Assembly (NCBI GenBank): GCA_027386095.1
Contig: DAHXUN010000003.1
Location: 243,997-307,996 of the forward strand
Reading direction: 5' to 3'
Origin: Nitrososphaerota archaeon
GTDB lineage: Archaea > Thermoproteota > Nitrososphaeria > Nitrososphaerales > UBA183
Length of the DNA stretch: 64,000 bases
Made by a program: the position numbers and the translations under genes. The notes beneath the pieces were generated by a model that was given only the letters and a program-made list of their open reading frames with translations, searched no databases and was not told where the DNA came from. This document shows, piece by piece, positions 26,361 through 34,025 of the stretch. How positions within the stretch are numbered: the first letter of the stretch is position 1; every line of letters starts with the position of its first letter.

Positions 26361-27351
26361 AGACGTGTTGAGCGCAGAAGCGCTCAGCGTCACCTACAAG
26401 GTCAGGTCAGGGTTCCTCGGGAGCGTCCACAGGGAGATCAAGCCTGTCGACGGGGTCGACCTCTCGGTCAGAGCGGGGGAGGTCCTGACAGTGATAGGGG
26501 AGTCTGGGAGCGGCAAGTCGACTCTGGGGTTCGCCCTCCTCCGTCTCGTGAAGCCGAGCGCGGGGAGGGTCTTCTTCTCAGGGAAGGACATCGGCAGGCT
26601 GAAGGCCTCCGAGCTGCGGGCGCTCCGCAGGCACATGCAGATAGTCTTCCAGGACCCTTACTCCAGCCTTGACCCGCGCCTCCACGTGAAGGACATCGTG
26701 TCTGAGCCCCTGATAGGGTCGGGGATGAAAGACCAGAGCGAGATCGAGGCCAGGACCGCGCGCGCCGTATCCTTGGTCGGGCTCGGCCCGTCGGCGATGT
26801 CGAAGTACGTCCACGAGTTCTCGGGGGGGCAGAGGCAGCGCATAGGGATAGCCAGGGCCATAGTGGGGGACCCGAAGTTCGTGGTCCTCGACGAGCCGAC
26901 CTCCAACCTGGACGTCTCGATACAGGCTCAGATCCTGAACCTCCTCCTGGACCTCCAGTCGGGGTCGGGGGCGTCGTATCTCTTCATCAGCCACAATATG
27001 GCGGTCGCGCAGTACCTCTCCGACCGCATCGCCGTGATGTACGCCGGGGAGATAGTCGAACGCGGAACAGCGAAGGACGTGATCGGGGAGCCGATGCACC
27101 CCTACACCAAGGACCTGCTGAGCTGCGTCCCCACTATGGACATATCGAAGAAGGTCACCGATGTTAAGATCTCGGGGGACCCGCCGAGCTTCACCGACCT
27201 TCCCAGCGGGTGCAGATACAGCAACAGGTGCAAGTACGCCTTCGACCTCTGCAGGGAGAAGAGGCCCGCCCTGGCGTCGGCCGGAGGGAGGGAGGTCGCC
27301 TGCTTCCTGTACCACAAGGAAGAGAAGGACCCCGGCGCGTCTGTCCGCTAG
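26338..27351 (+). CDS. Peptide ABC transporter ATPase, DppF type
   Basis: A 337-residue partner ATPase. Walker A GESGSGKST, Q-loop FQDPYSSLDP, signature FSGGQRQR, Walker B FVVLDEP and FISHN are intact. The C-terminal CRYSNRCKYAFDLC carries the same Cys pattern as its partner. All starts are non-ATG: TTG 26338 has a GGAGG ribosome-binding site nine bases upstream and overlaps dppD by 23 bp; GTG 26365 and TTG 26368 are alternatives. Last gene of the operon; convergent with the cytochrome operon, overlapping it by 4 bp. Confidence 0.92.
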   Translation: MSRATSTEDVLSAEALSVTYKVRSGFLGSVHREIKPVDGVDLSVRAGEVLTVIGESGSGKSTLGFALLRLVKPSAGRVFFSGKDIGRLKASELRALRRHMQIVFQDPYSSLDPRLHVKDIVSEPLIGSGMKDQSEIEARTARAVSLVGLGPSAMSKYVHEFSGGQRQRIGIARAIVGDPKFVVLDEPTSNLDVSIQAQILNLLLDLQSGSGASYLFISHNMAVAQYLSDRIAVMYAGEIVERGTAKDVIGEPMHPYTKDLLSCVPTMDISKKVTDVKISGDPPSFTDLPSGCRYSNRCKYAFDLCREKRPALASAGGREVACFLYHKEEKDPGASVR

Positions 27352-27620
27352 GCTAGCGCTAAGTTGGACGCCAGAAGGACTATCAGCACAAGGTAGCCGA
27401 CCGCGAGCCAGGCGGCGCTCGCGACCCTATCATAGCGCCTCGACCTGTAGATGTACGACATCATGGCGAAGGCAAGCAGATCGACGCTGAGGTAGAGCGC
27501 GAAGGTGTCCGTCGCAGCCTGTGTGAGTGGGTTGAGCAGCCAGAGCACCACAAGGGATGTCACTTGCAGGGCGATTAGGAAGACGACCTGAACCGTCATC
27601 AGGGTGGCTCCTATCCTCAA
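27348..27620 (-). CDS. Small three-helix membrane protein of the cytochrome operon
   Basis: A 90-residue protein with three hydrophobic helices (about residues 7-30, 38-57 and 67-88) and a basic YRSRRYDR loop. It begins 1 bp after the cytochrome b stop, so it is very probably a small subunit or assembly factor of that complex. No heme or metal motif is visible. I do not recognise a family. Confidence 0.75.
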   Translation of the reverse strand: MRIGATLMTVQVVFLIALQVTSLVVLWLLNPLTQAATDTFALYLSVDLLAFAMMSYIYRSRRYDRVASAAWLAVGYLVLIVLLASNLALA

Positions 27621-27621
27621 C

Positions 27622-29106
27622 TCAATCCCTCCACCCTGTTTCGAGGACCTTGACCCGCCGTCTGATGCTCCCGGTCCTGAGGTCGAGCCTGTAGGTCAGG
27701 AACACGCTCCCCAGCAGGTCGAGGGCCAGGAGCACGGCGGCTGCTGCTATCACAGCCAGGCCGCCTGGCGAAGGCCCGCCCAGGATGACCCCGGCGGCGC
27801 CGCTGACCAGAGTCCCCAGAGATAGCGCCCCCAACGCAACCAGGCCGGTGAACGCGAGCCCGGTCTTCAGCTCAGAGGAAGGTACCTCCCTCGAGGGGAC
27901 CAGCGCGAGCCTCCCCTTGGCCCGAGAGTACATCGCCCTGTAGACCAGGGCCGACCCGACCGCCACCAGGAGGGCCGTCCCCCCGACCACGAGCGCGGCC
28001 TGTTCTACGGGTATTATCTTCCCCGGGGTCACCATCCCCCAGTACGAGAGGATGACGACCTCTGACACGAATATGACCCCGAGCGTCGTGTAGACCGGCC
28101 TCTTGGACGCTTCCCTCGCCTTGCCACGGTCTATGAACGGGAGGATGACCAGGAGCACGAATATGACTGACACGACCGTCAGCGCCATGGCCAGCCCGGT
28201 GGAGCCTTCGAAGACCCTGATCTTGAGGACCTGATAGATCCAGAGGAAGTACCAGTCGGGCTGGGGTATGTACTGGGCCGCGGCCGCGGGGGAGTACTGG
28301 GGCGGAAGGTTGAGCGGGAACAGCGCTGAGACGAGGAGCATCCCCGCCCCGAAGAGGAGGGAAAGCTCGAAGAGATACATGGTGACGTCCGGGAAGATAG
28401 GCGTCAGCTTAGGCTTCGCCTCTGCGGGGGCGCCCCCGGTGGGCTCGGCGACGCCGTGGGCTTCCAGCATGTACATCTTCGCTGCCAACAGTATCAGGAG
28501 GGCCGCAGGGAGGAGCATGACGTGGAGGTCGAAGAACCTCAGGAGCTCCGCCGACTCCCCTCCGTTGCCGACTATCAGGAACGTCAGGAGAGACGAGATG
28601 GGCTGGGGGAGGGCGCTCACCATCCCCACGCCGACATCGGTGGCAGACTTCGAGACGACGGTCCAGGGCAGCAGGTACCCTGTGAACCCGAACCCCAGCG
28701 TCACGAACCCCATCAGCATCCCTATGACCCACATGGCTTCCCTCGGTTTCTTGTGGACTGACACAAAGTAGCCTCTCATCATGTGCATGAACGCGAGGAT
28801 AATCATGGCGTATGCCGTGTAGAGGTGGATGGTCTCGAGGAACCTGCCGTTGTAGACGCTCTGGAAGATGTACTGGGTGGAGGAGTAGGCCTGGGTCGGG
28901 CTCGGGATGTAATAGAGCATCATGATGGCCCCTGTCACCCCCTGGATGACGAAAGCCACCACCGTCAGGGCGCCAAGCCAGTAGAAGGGGTTCATGGCGT
29001 AGCGGGGGACCGGGCGGAGGAGAGGATAGCTCAGGCCGAACCGCGAGTCGAACCAGCCCGCCAGCCGCTGGAACAGACCGGACTTCTCTGCCACTTCATC
29101 CACCAC
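27622..29106 (-). CDS. Cytochrome b of a bc1-like quinol oxidoreductase
   Basis: A 494-residue membrane protein that oxidises quinol and carries electrons across the membrane. It has the four-helix heme core, a subunit-IV-like part, and further C-terminal helices. In the second helix His94 and His108 are spaced 14 apart as usual. In the fourth helix His195 has no second His at the expected place: Lys210 stands there, in LLAAKMYML. The normal quinol-site motif PEW is also not obvious. GTG at 29106 starts right after the Rieske stop. The high-potential heme may therefore be altered or absent; see findings. Confidence 0.92.
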   Translation of the reverse strand: MVDEVAEKSGLFQRLAGWFDSRFGLSYPLLRPVPRYAMNPFYWLGALTVVAFVIQGVTGAIMMLYYIPSPTQAYSSTQYIFQSVYNGRFLETIHLYTAYAMIILAFMHMMRGYFVSVHKKPREAMWVIGMLMGFVTLGFGFTGYLLPWTVVSKSATDVGVGMVSALPQPISSLLTFLIVGNGGESAELLRFFDLHVMLLPAALLILLAAKMYMLEAHGVAEPTGGAPAEAKPKLTPIFPDVTMYLFELSLLFGAGMLLVSALFPLNLPPQYSPAAAAQYIPQPDWYFLWIYQVLKIRVFEGSTGLAMALTVVSVIFVLLVILPFIDRGKAREASKRPVYTTLGVIFVSEVVILSYWGMVTPGKIIPVEQAALVVGGTALLVAVGSALVYRAMYSRAKGRLALVPSREVPSSELKTGLAFTGLVALGALSLGTLVSGAAGVILGGPSPGGLAVIAAAAVLLALDLLGSVFLTYRLDLRTGSIRRRVKVLETGWRD

Positions 29107-29107
29107 T

Positions 29108-29755
29108 CTAGGTCGAGCTCACCAGGGTTCCGCCCTGGAGGTCGTCTGTCACGTCGGTGGACCCTGTGTCATGGCCGAAGATGGTGGGCGGTCCCATCCC
29201 CACGGCGTAGATGTCTCCTGACGAGTCGGCCTCAAGCTGGACCTGAGGGACCGGCCTCGGTGCGGGTCCCCCGATCACCTTCGCCGCCTCGAGCAGGTCG
29301 TAGACGCTCCCATGGCACGGGCAGTAACCCACAGGAGCGGGCGCGACGAAGGACGTGTTCACGGTGGGTGACTTTCCTTCGGGGACGAACCCCCAGATGC
29401 AACCGAGATGCTGGCAGATCTGGCTGAAGGCGACGATGTCGCCGTCCGGCCCCACGCCGCCCTCGGCCTTCTGGCCGAGCTTCACCAGTATGTTCGGTTC
29501 GTTGTTGAGCGGGTAGGCGAAAATCACCGCGACCCCGGTGGAGAGTTCAGATACGCTCGAGACCTTCACCCGAGGGAAACTTGTAGGCGTCCCGGACGCG
29601 GCGGGGACGGCGGGGATTACAACAGACTTCATCACCGAGGCTATCCCAGCCACCGCGAGGGCGCCTGAAATCGCGGCCGCCATCTTGAGGAACTCCCGCC
29701 TCGACCTATCGGCCTCTCCGCCTCCGACGGAGTCGTCACGCTTCTCAGCGGTCAC
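29108..29755 (-). CDS. Rieske iron-sulfur protein
   Basis: A 215-residue [2Fe-2S] protein that takes electrons from quinol at the bc1-type complex. Both cluster motifs are complete: CQHLGC and CPCHGS. The N-terminus has a twin-arginine Tat motif SRREFLK followed by a hydrophobic segment (about residues 24-45) that anchors it in the membrane, so it is exported folded. GTG at 29755 is the start. It lies between the cupredoxin and cytochrome b, as expected for one complex. Confidence 0.95.
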   Translation of the reverse strand: MTAEKRDDSVGGGEADRSRREFLKMAAAISGALAVAGIASVMKSVVIPAVPAASGTPTSFPRVKVSSVSELSTGVAVIFAYPLNNEPNILVKLGQKAEGGVGPDGDIVAFSQICQHLGCIWGFVPEGKSPTVNTSFVAPAPVGYCPCHGSVYDLLEAAKVIGGPAPRPVPQVQLEADSSGDIYAVGMGPPTIFGHDTGSTDVTDDLQGGTLVSST

Positions 29756-29797
29756 TTGCTCCAGACCACCGCTCCCAGAGTCGCCGTCGCCAGTATT

Positions 29798-30484
29798 TCA
29801 GCTCGCCACCAGCGAACCTGTCATCCAACCGGAGGTTGACATCGCGCCCAGCGTTCCGTCGGGGCCGAAGCCGCAGCGGGTCTCGCAGAACCAGAAGTAG
29901 GACCCCGCCTGGCCCACCTTGAAGTAGGCGACTACCGTCGAGCTCAACGGCACAGGGATGTTGAGGTTGAGCGCCGGCACGGTGAACGTGTGGGCGACCT
30001 CGGAGAGCGGGACTGAAGTGAGGTTCTCACCCCCCTTCAGCACTATCCCAGATGGGCCCTGGCTGGCGTTGACGTTGTCGTTGGAGGTCACGTAGATGCT
30101 GTTTCCGGTTGTCCCAGACACCACGTTGTCGTTGGGCAAGACGAGCGATGCGTTGCCGTCGTCATAGCAGATTATCACCAGCTTGATCAGACGATCCGCC
30201 GGGAGGGAGATGTTCGCAGAGGACTCCAGTCCGTTGGGGCCCAGCACGAAGAAGGCGGGTTGGTCCTGGACCGTGGAGTTGTACATGTTGTTAGTGGTGA
30301 TGACAAGCGTCACGACATAGGGGGTGGCCGACGTGGAGTTTGTCCCGGTCGTCACCGTCGTGGTGGCCGCGGCCTTCTGCCCCGCCCCTCCGACCGCAAG
30401 GGCCGCACCAAAGCCTGAGATGACGAGGGCTACCGCAAGCACAGCAACAGTGAGCCCTCCGATCAGGGTAGTCCGGGTGCTCAA
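29798..30484 (-). CDS. Membrane-anchored cupredoxin with CuA-like but incomplete site
   Basis: A 228-residue exported protein: one N-terminal hydrophobic helix (about residues 8-32), a Thr/Ser-rich linker, then a beta-rich cupredoxin domain. His165, Cys200 and Cys204 match the spacing of the first three CuA ligands of cytochrome oxidase subunit II (35 then 4), but the next ligands are missing: Pro208 stands for His and Thr211 for Met; Met215 and Met221 follow a small insertion. It probably passes electrons from the Rieske/cytochrome b complex to an oxidase encoded elsewhere. TTG 30484 has a CGATATAAGG box (- strand reading) about 27 nt upstream. First gene of the operon. Confidence 0.8.
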   Translation of the reverse strand: MSTRTTLIGGLTVAVLAVALVISGFGAALAVGGAGQKAAATTTVTTGTNSTSATPYVVTLVITTNNMYNSTVQDQPAFFVLGPNGLESSANISLPADRLIKLVIICYDDGNASLVLPNDNVVSGTTGNSIYVTSNDNVNASQGPSGIVLKGGENLTSVPLSEVAHTFTVPALNLNIPVPLSSTVVAYFKVGQAGSYFWFCETRCGFGPDGTLGAMSTSGWMTGSLVAS

Positions 30485-30506
30485 GTATCGAAACTAGTCT
30501 TACTTG

Positions 30507-30516
30507 GCGATATAAG
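30507..30516 (-). promoter_or_regulatory. TATA box of the respiratory operon
   Basis: Reads CCTTATATCG on the - strand, about 27 nt before the TTG of the cupredoxin. It is the likely start of a four-gene transcript down to 27348. Confidence 0.55.
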
Positions 30517-30589
30517 GCATCGGGTCGATTCTCAGTATTGAAAACCGCCCTATCCTGATATCCACTCAACCCTGAACGTCCGCCGTTGA

Positions 30590-30931
30590 GCGAGAACGGA
30601 AGGGCTCAGTGCTCTGCAGAACAAGGCCGCCGCCGAGCGGTTCGCGTACGAGAAGCCCTTCTGGCTCGCTGCGCTCTTTCAAAGAGTAGACCTCATCCGG
30701 ACAGCTCTACTTCACTGCGAACCCGACGAGGTGCTTCGATTCTGGGGGTGGCCCACAGGGCATGAAGTCACCGGCACCTCACAGTCGCAGCGCGCCAGTC
30801 CAAATGTCCGATTGAGATTGGTGGCGGTTCCAACTGATGGCAGCCAGTCCCAGACAATCGGGGTCGTTTCAATCCTTGCGACCCCTCCAAGTGAAGAGCG
30901 TTATTCTCCAAGACACGAGATTACTCCATAG
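30590..30931 (+). pseudogene. Gene remnant without a start
   Basis: One frame is open here, and its first half reads like real protein: LQNKAAAERFAYEKPFWLAA, then LFQRVDLIRTALLHC and EPDEVLRFWGW. There is a stop codon at 30587 and no start codon before the protein-like part, and the second half loses protein character. I take it as the end of a decayed gene at the edge of the accessory island. The family is not recognised. Confidence 0.4.
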
Positions 30932-30953
30932 GACTCGGTCAGGCAACCTAAGC

Positions 30954-31027
30954 GGGCCCGGTGGTTTCCGGACCGGTATCCGTGCGAGTCACCCTCCCAC
31001 GTCGGAGGGACTCCGTCAGTCGGGCCC
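30954..31027 (-). ncRNA. tRNA-like structured element, copy A
   Basis: A 74-nt element read on the - strand, starting GGGCCCG and ending CGGGCCC so that a 7-bp acceptor-like stem can form, with a G after it as discriminator. Inside is a hairpin CCCTCC-GACGTG-GGAGGG and a second possible hairpin GGTCCGG-AAACCA-CCGGGCC. Its last 12-13 nt equal the 3' end of the tRNA-Arg gene at 34026. A close copy lies at 32595. It sits about 60 bp after the vapC gene, with a GGCTTAAGCC TATA-like tract 20-30 nt ahead of its 5' end. No proper D-arm or T-arm is present, so it is not a working tRNA. Confidence 0.5.
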
Positions 31028-31088
31028 ATTTGCCTACCCGTGACCAGGGGCTTAAGCCTGAAAGCGCAAAGGCGTCCGCTTGCTTTGA

Positions 31089-31460
31089 CTAGACGAGGGT
31101 GACTCCGGGTAGCCCTTCGAGATCCTCATCACTGGTGTACAACACGGCCGAATTCTGACGGGCAGCGGCATAGACCAGCGCGTCCGCCATGTGTAGGCCG
31201 TGCTCGAGGCTGTAATCGGCCGCCTCCAAGGACAATCTCTGGTCTGCGACCACGACCTTGGTTTGGCTGAGGGCCGCAACGGCCTCGAGCGCCTTCTCTT
31301 CCCCTCTGATTCCCTTCACCTTCTTGTAGACCTCGTAGAGCACCACCACCGAGGTAACCAGATCCTCGGGCTTCTCGGCGTCAATGAGCCGGTTGTAAGC
31401 CGGGGCCTTCGGACCGCTTGTGAACCTCTCAATCCAACCGTAGCTGTCCACGCTGATCAA
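31089..31460 (-). CDS. vapC: VapC-type PIN-domain toxin
   Basis: A 123-residue PIN RNase. The acidic residues that hold Mg are visible: Asp in VDSYGWIE near the start, Glu in VLYEVYKK, Asp in MADALVYAAA and Asp in TSDEDLEG. TTG 31460 overlaps the antitoxin stop by 4 bp (TTGA), the normal translational coupling of vapBC. It would cleave tRNA or rRNA unless bound by its antitoxin. Confidence 0.9.
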   Translation of the reverse strand: MISVDSYGWIERFTSGPKAPAYNRLIDAEKPEDLVTSVVVLYEVYKKVKGIRGEEKALEAVAALSQTKVVVADQRLSLEAADYSLEHGLHMADALVYAAARQNSAVLYTSDEDLEGLPGVTLV

Positions 31461-31666
31461 GCCCTATCAGTCTCGTCTCTGAGTCCCTTGACATCCAGCC
31501 CTGGGACCATCCCCTTTGTCTTGCTCAGGGGACGCACGGGCACGTACTGCAAGATTCCATGCTTTGCTATGGCCACCATCTTATCGCCCGGTTTGATGTG
31601 GGCCTCTTCCCGCAACCTCTCGGGGATGACTACTTGATACTTCCGCGAAACTTTCACTGTTTCCAT
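31457..31666 (-). CDS. vapB: VapB-type antitoxin, AbrB family
   Basis: A 69-residue protein with an N-terminal AbrB/MazE swapped-hairpin fold (VKVSRKYQVVIPERLREE, KPGDKMVAI) that binds DNA, and a C-terminal tail that should wrap the PIN toxin. A TTATATC box lies about 30 nt upstream. It is expected to repress its own operon together with the toxin. Confidence 0.88.
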   Translation of the reverse strand: METVKVSRKYQVVIPERLREEAHIKPGDKMVAIAKHGILQYVPVRPLSKTKGMVPGLDVKGLRDETDRA

Positions 31667-31855
31667 CGTTCGTCTGCCCGTTGAACTGATTGGCTATCGA
31701 TATAAGCTCTTCCTCAAAAAGACCAATTCGCCTCAAGAGCTTGCCGAAACTGACGGAGAGCGCCTATTGGACGAAGTGGGGTCCGGACCCATTATGGGTT
31801 CTAATCTGAATGGCGGGGAGGCACGCAACGTCGTGTTCCCCTGGACCGTCGTAGG

Positions 31856-32143
31856 CTACTGCTTGGCTTCGAGTTCGCGCATTCTCTCTTCGATGACCGC
31901 GACCCGTTGAGTCACATCCATTCGCTTGTCCAAGCCGTCAATCTTGGCCTCGAGTCGCTTGTCCAGAGACTCCATCTTCTCGTCTAGTCGTCCTATTTCG
32001 GAATGAACGGCTCTGAATTCTCCTTCCACTTTGCTCTCGAACCCTCCAACCTTCGCATCGAGCGCCTTGATTTCACCCTTCAACTCACTCACCTGAGGAA
32101 GGAGCACCCGCTCGAGCCAGGTGGGGACTCTCGTGGCCATCAC
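31856..32143 (-). CDS. Small coiled-coil protein
   Basis: A 95-residue protein made almost wholly of heptad repeats from about residue 15 on (SELKGEIKALDAKVGGFESK, then RLDEKMESLDKRLEAKIDGL), ending EERMRELEAKQ. It has no signal peptide or membrane helix. Similar short coiled coils accompany mobile elements in archaea, which fits its place between two toxin-antitoxin pairs, but the function is unknown. A CTATTTAACG tract lies about 30 nt before the start. Confidence 0.72.
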   Translation of the reverse strand: MMATRVPTWLERVLLPQVSELKGEIKALDAKVGGFESKVEGEFRAVHSEIGRLDEKMESLDKRLEAKIDGLDKRMDVTQRVAVIEERMRELEAKQ

Positions 32144-32594
32144 GGATAACAGGGCTGGCCTGCTATTTAACGACCCTTAGGTACGGCGTGCTCCAAGGTG
32201 ATGTTTGGCGAAGCTGCACGCGCCCCGGTGCGGCGCGGCAGATCTACCTCAGCTCCGCTGTCTCGACAAGGTACGGGTGGGACTCCGTCCGGGTCCCGCG
32301 AGCAACCGCAGCTTGTCTGACCCCCAGCTGCGGTAGGCAGACCACTGCGAGCCAGTCGGAAACCGGGCGGCTATATCTGTTGACAGCTTTGCAATTCTCG
32401 CTCCCCTCGATGATCACAATATGTCAGAGCCCAAGGTCTCCAAGTACTGCCGGTCGATCGGAGACCCAGCTTCGAGGTTGCCGAGCCATCGCTTGGCATC
32501 CGGGTCCTCCAGCAGATACCAATACGTTACAACGACCACCAAGAGTTTCCTAGAAGGCTCACGCGGGTTAAAGGGATTCGGTTAAATCTTAGAC
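32144..32594. other. 450-bp island segment without a firm gene
   Basis: A 54-codon frame at 32421-32585 on the + strand (starting MSEPKVSKYCRSIGDP) is the only one with some protein character; it may be a tiny gene or a relic. The remainder shows no coding signal. Confidence 0.35.
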
Positions 32595-32665
32595 GGGCCC
32601 GGTGGTTTCCGGACCAATATCCATACGAAACCCTCTCCCACGTCGGAGAGGACACCATTAATCCA
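32595..32665 (-). ncRNA. tRNA-like structured element, copy B
   Basis: The second copy of the element at 30954. The hairpin is CCTCTCC-GACGTG-GGAGAGG: the loop is unchanged while the stem differs from copy A by changes on both sides that keep the pairing. GGATATTGGTCCGGAAACCACCG-type sequence and the CCACCGGGCCCG end are shared. The 5' part that would pair with the end in copy A is lost here. It follows directly after a decayed gene, with a CTTAAG tract about 25-45 nt before it. Confidence 0.5.
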
Positions 32666-32686
32666 GGACAATGTCCCTCGAGGTAC

Positions 32687-33020
32687 TTAAGCCCCAGCCT
32701 TGAGCTCCCCGAGGAAGCGCCCCAGGCCCGACTCCTCGACCGAGAAGGCGGAGCGGGTTCTAGGGAATGTCTTCACCTCCAGGTTCTCCCACTTGACCCC
32801 GTATTGATTAGAAATGGCTTCGGTTGTGACCACCGCCTACTTGGGGAGGGCGGCGAAGAGGGCTTCTACCCTGGCGGGCTCGGTGGAGAGGAGGGAGCGC
32901 CTCTTCGACATGAGGTGCTTAACGAGGGCACTCCCGTGGGTCCGGACTTCTCGGGGCGGTTCCGTCCACTATCTTGATCATGAAGAGCAACGGGCACTCG
33001 GCAGCCTCTTGGACAGTTGA
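32687..33020 (-). pseudogene. Decayed protein gene with frameshift and in-frame stop
   Basis: Protein-like sequence runs through two frames. From about 33015 one frame reads QEAAECPLLFMIKIVDGTAP; the other takes over near 32940 with ALVKHLMSKRRSLLSTEPAR, meets a TAG at 32837-32839, and goes on as AISNQYGVKWENLEVKTFPR to the normal-looking end ELKAGA and TAA at 32687. No start codon precedes it. The original family is not recognised. It marks the island as old and eroding. Confidence 0.55.
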
Positions 33021-33134
33021 CCGTTAACAGTGGTATGACCATCTATTGAAAGGGCAGAAAAAGAGATAGGAGATAGGCTTCACTGCCATTCACCAACTTG
33101 CACATAATGTTGGACTGCCCAGGCGCGATGAAAC

Positions 33135-33554
33135 CTATGCGCGATCACTGGACCCGACGACCTCTCCGGTGGTCCAGACCTTGACTTTGCCCTGACGTTT
33201 CAAGTGCCTGTCATCACTCCATATTCCGTCGCAGCGCAAGGCAAGAGCCGCTGCCACAAATGGGATGTCGTCTTCGTCCACCTTCTTCATGGCCTTCTCG
33301 GCTTCTTCCCACTTCGAAAGCACTTGATCCTCTTCGACAAATCGAATCCGCCCAAGTAGGGTATTCATAACCGACTCGATTTCGCTCCTTGAGAGTCCCG
33401 ATTTCTCTTCCACTTCGTCCAGGTGTTCTCTGGCTTCATCGATAAGATGGGTTGGGACGAGAAACTCATGGTTCGAGCCGACGATGATCCCCCTGACAGC
33501 GGAGTTCTTGATTAGAGCTTTGAGGAATACGTTCGTGTCGAGCACGAACCTCAA
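33135..33554 (-). CDS. PIN-domain toxin (second TA pair)
   Basis: A 139-residue PIN protein. It begins [14 protein letters not shown] with the first catalytic Asp; Glu in [12 protein letters not shown], Asp in [13 protein letters not shown] and the SDDRHL motif complete the site. It resembles the PIN_3/COG1569-like group that pairs with RHH or helical antitoxins rather than classical VapC. It overlaps the antitoxin end by 4 bp. Confidence 0.85.
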   Translation of the reverse strand: MRFVLDTNVFLKALIKNSAVRGIIVGSNHEFLVPTHLIDEAREHLDEVEEKSGLSRSEIESVMNTLLGRIRFVEEDQVLSKWEEAEKAMKKVDEDDIPFVAAALALRCDGIWSDDRHLKRQGKVKVWTTGEVVGSSDRA

Positions 33555-33793
33555 TCGCGTCTTCGTCCCATCTTCTTGCTGTATCGGGATGCCAGAGCCG
33601 CGTTCACCTTGCGCCCCACTTCCAGGGCATCCTTCTCCGTTAGTCTGCTCCTCTTTGTCACTTCGTCCATGAGCTCAAGCTTGCTCGCATATTCCCACAT
33701 GGCCTGCCTTGCCACTTCGCTCCATTTTATCTCGGGATGGCTTTTCATGATCCTTCGGAGCTCTTCCGGAACTGCCAGAGTTACGTTTGCCAT
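33551..33793 (-). CDS. Antitoxin partner of the PIN protein
   Basis: An 80-residue protein. The N-terminal strand-helix-helix ([37 protein letters not shown]) is a ribbon-helix-helix DNA-binding fold, and the charged tail should bind the toxin. ATG 33793 starts at the family's beginning; an upstream TTG frame would add 21 unlikely residues. A palindrome and a TATA tract lie just upstream. Confidence 0.8.
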   Translation of the reverse strand: MANVTLAVPEELRRIMKSHPEIKWSEVARQAMWEYASKLELMDEVTKRSRLTEKDALEVGRKVNAALASRYSKKMGRRRD

Positions 33794-33815
33794 GTCCTTC
33801 TCCCGTATTTGCGTT

Positions 33816-33829
33816 ATGTGAATCCACAT
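33816..33829. promoter_or_regulatory. Palindromic candidate operator of the second TA pair
   Basis: ATGTG-AATC-CACAT, a perfect 5-bp inverted repeat between an ATATTATTAAAC TATA-like tract and the antitoxin ATG. RHH antitoxins bind short palindromes of this kind at their own promoters. Confidence 0.45.
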
Positions 33830-34025
33830 ATTATTAAACGAGCTGGCTTCGAGCACAACCCTCCCGTACCAACCATGCCCAACGCAGGTTGAGGTGTTCC
33901 AGCAAGGCGAAGAAGGTCCGGGCGGGAGACTCGGTAAGGAGGTGCCACCCTATCGACGAGCCATCGCGGTTAGCTCGAAAAAGGCGCAGATGTCCGAATA
34001 GAGCTCATCCTGAGCTATTTCAACG

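Noticed and set aside
30954..31027. Functional tRNA gene
   Set aside because: Acceptor-like stem and size fit, but there is no D-arm, no TTCGAAT loop and no valid anticodon arm; kept only as a tRNA-like element.
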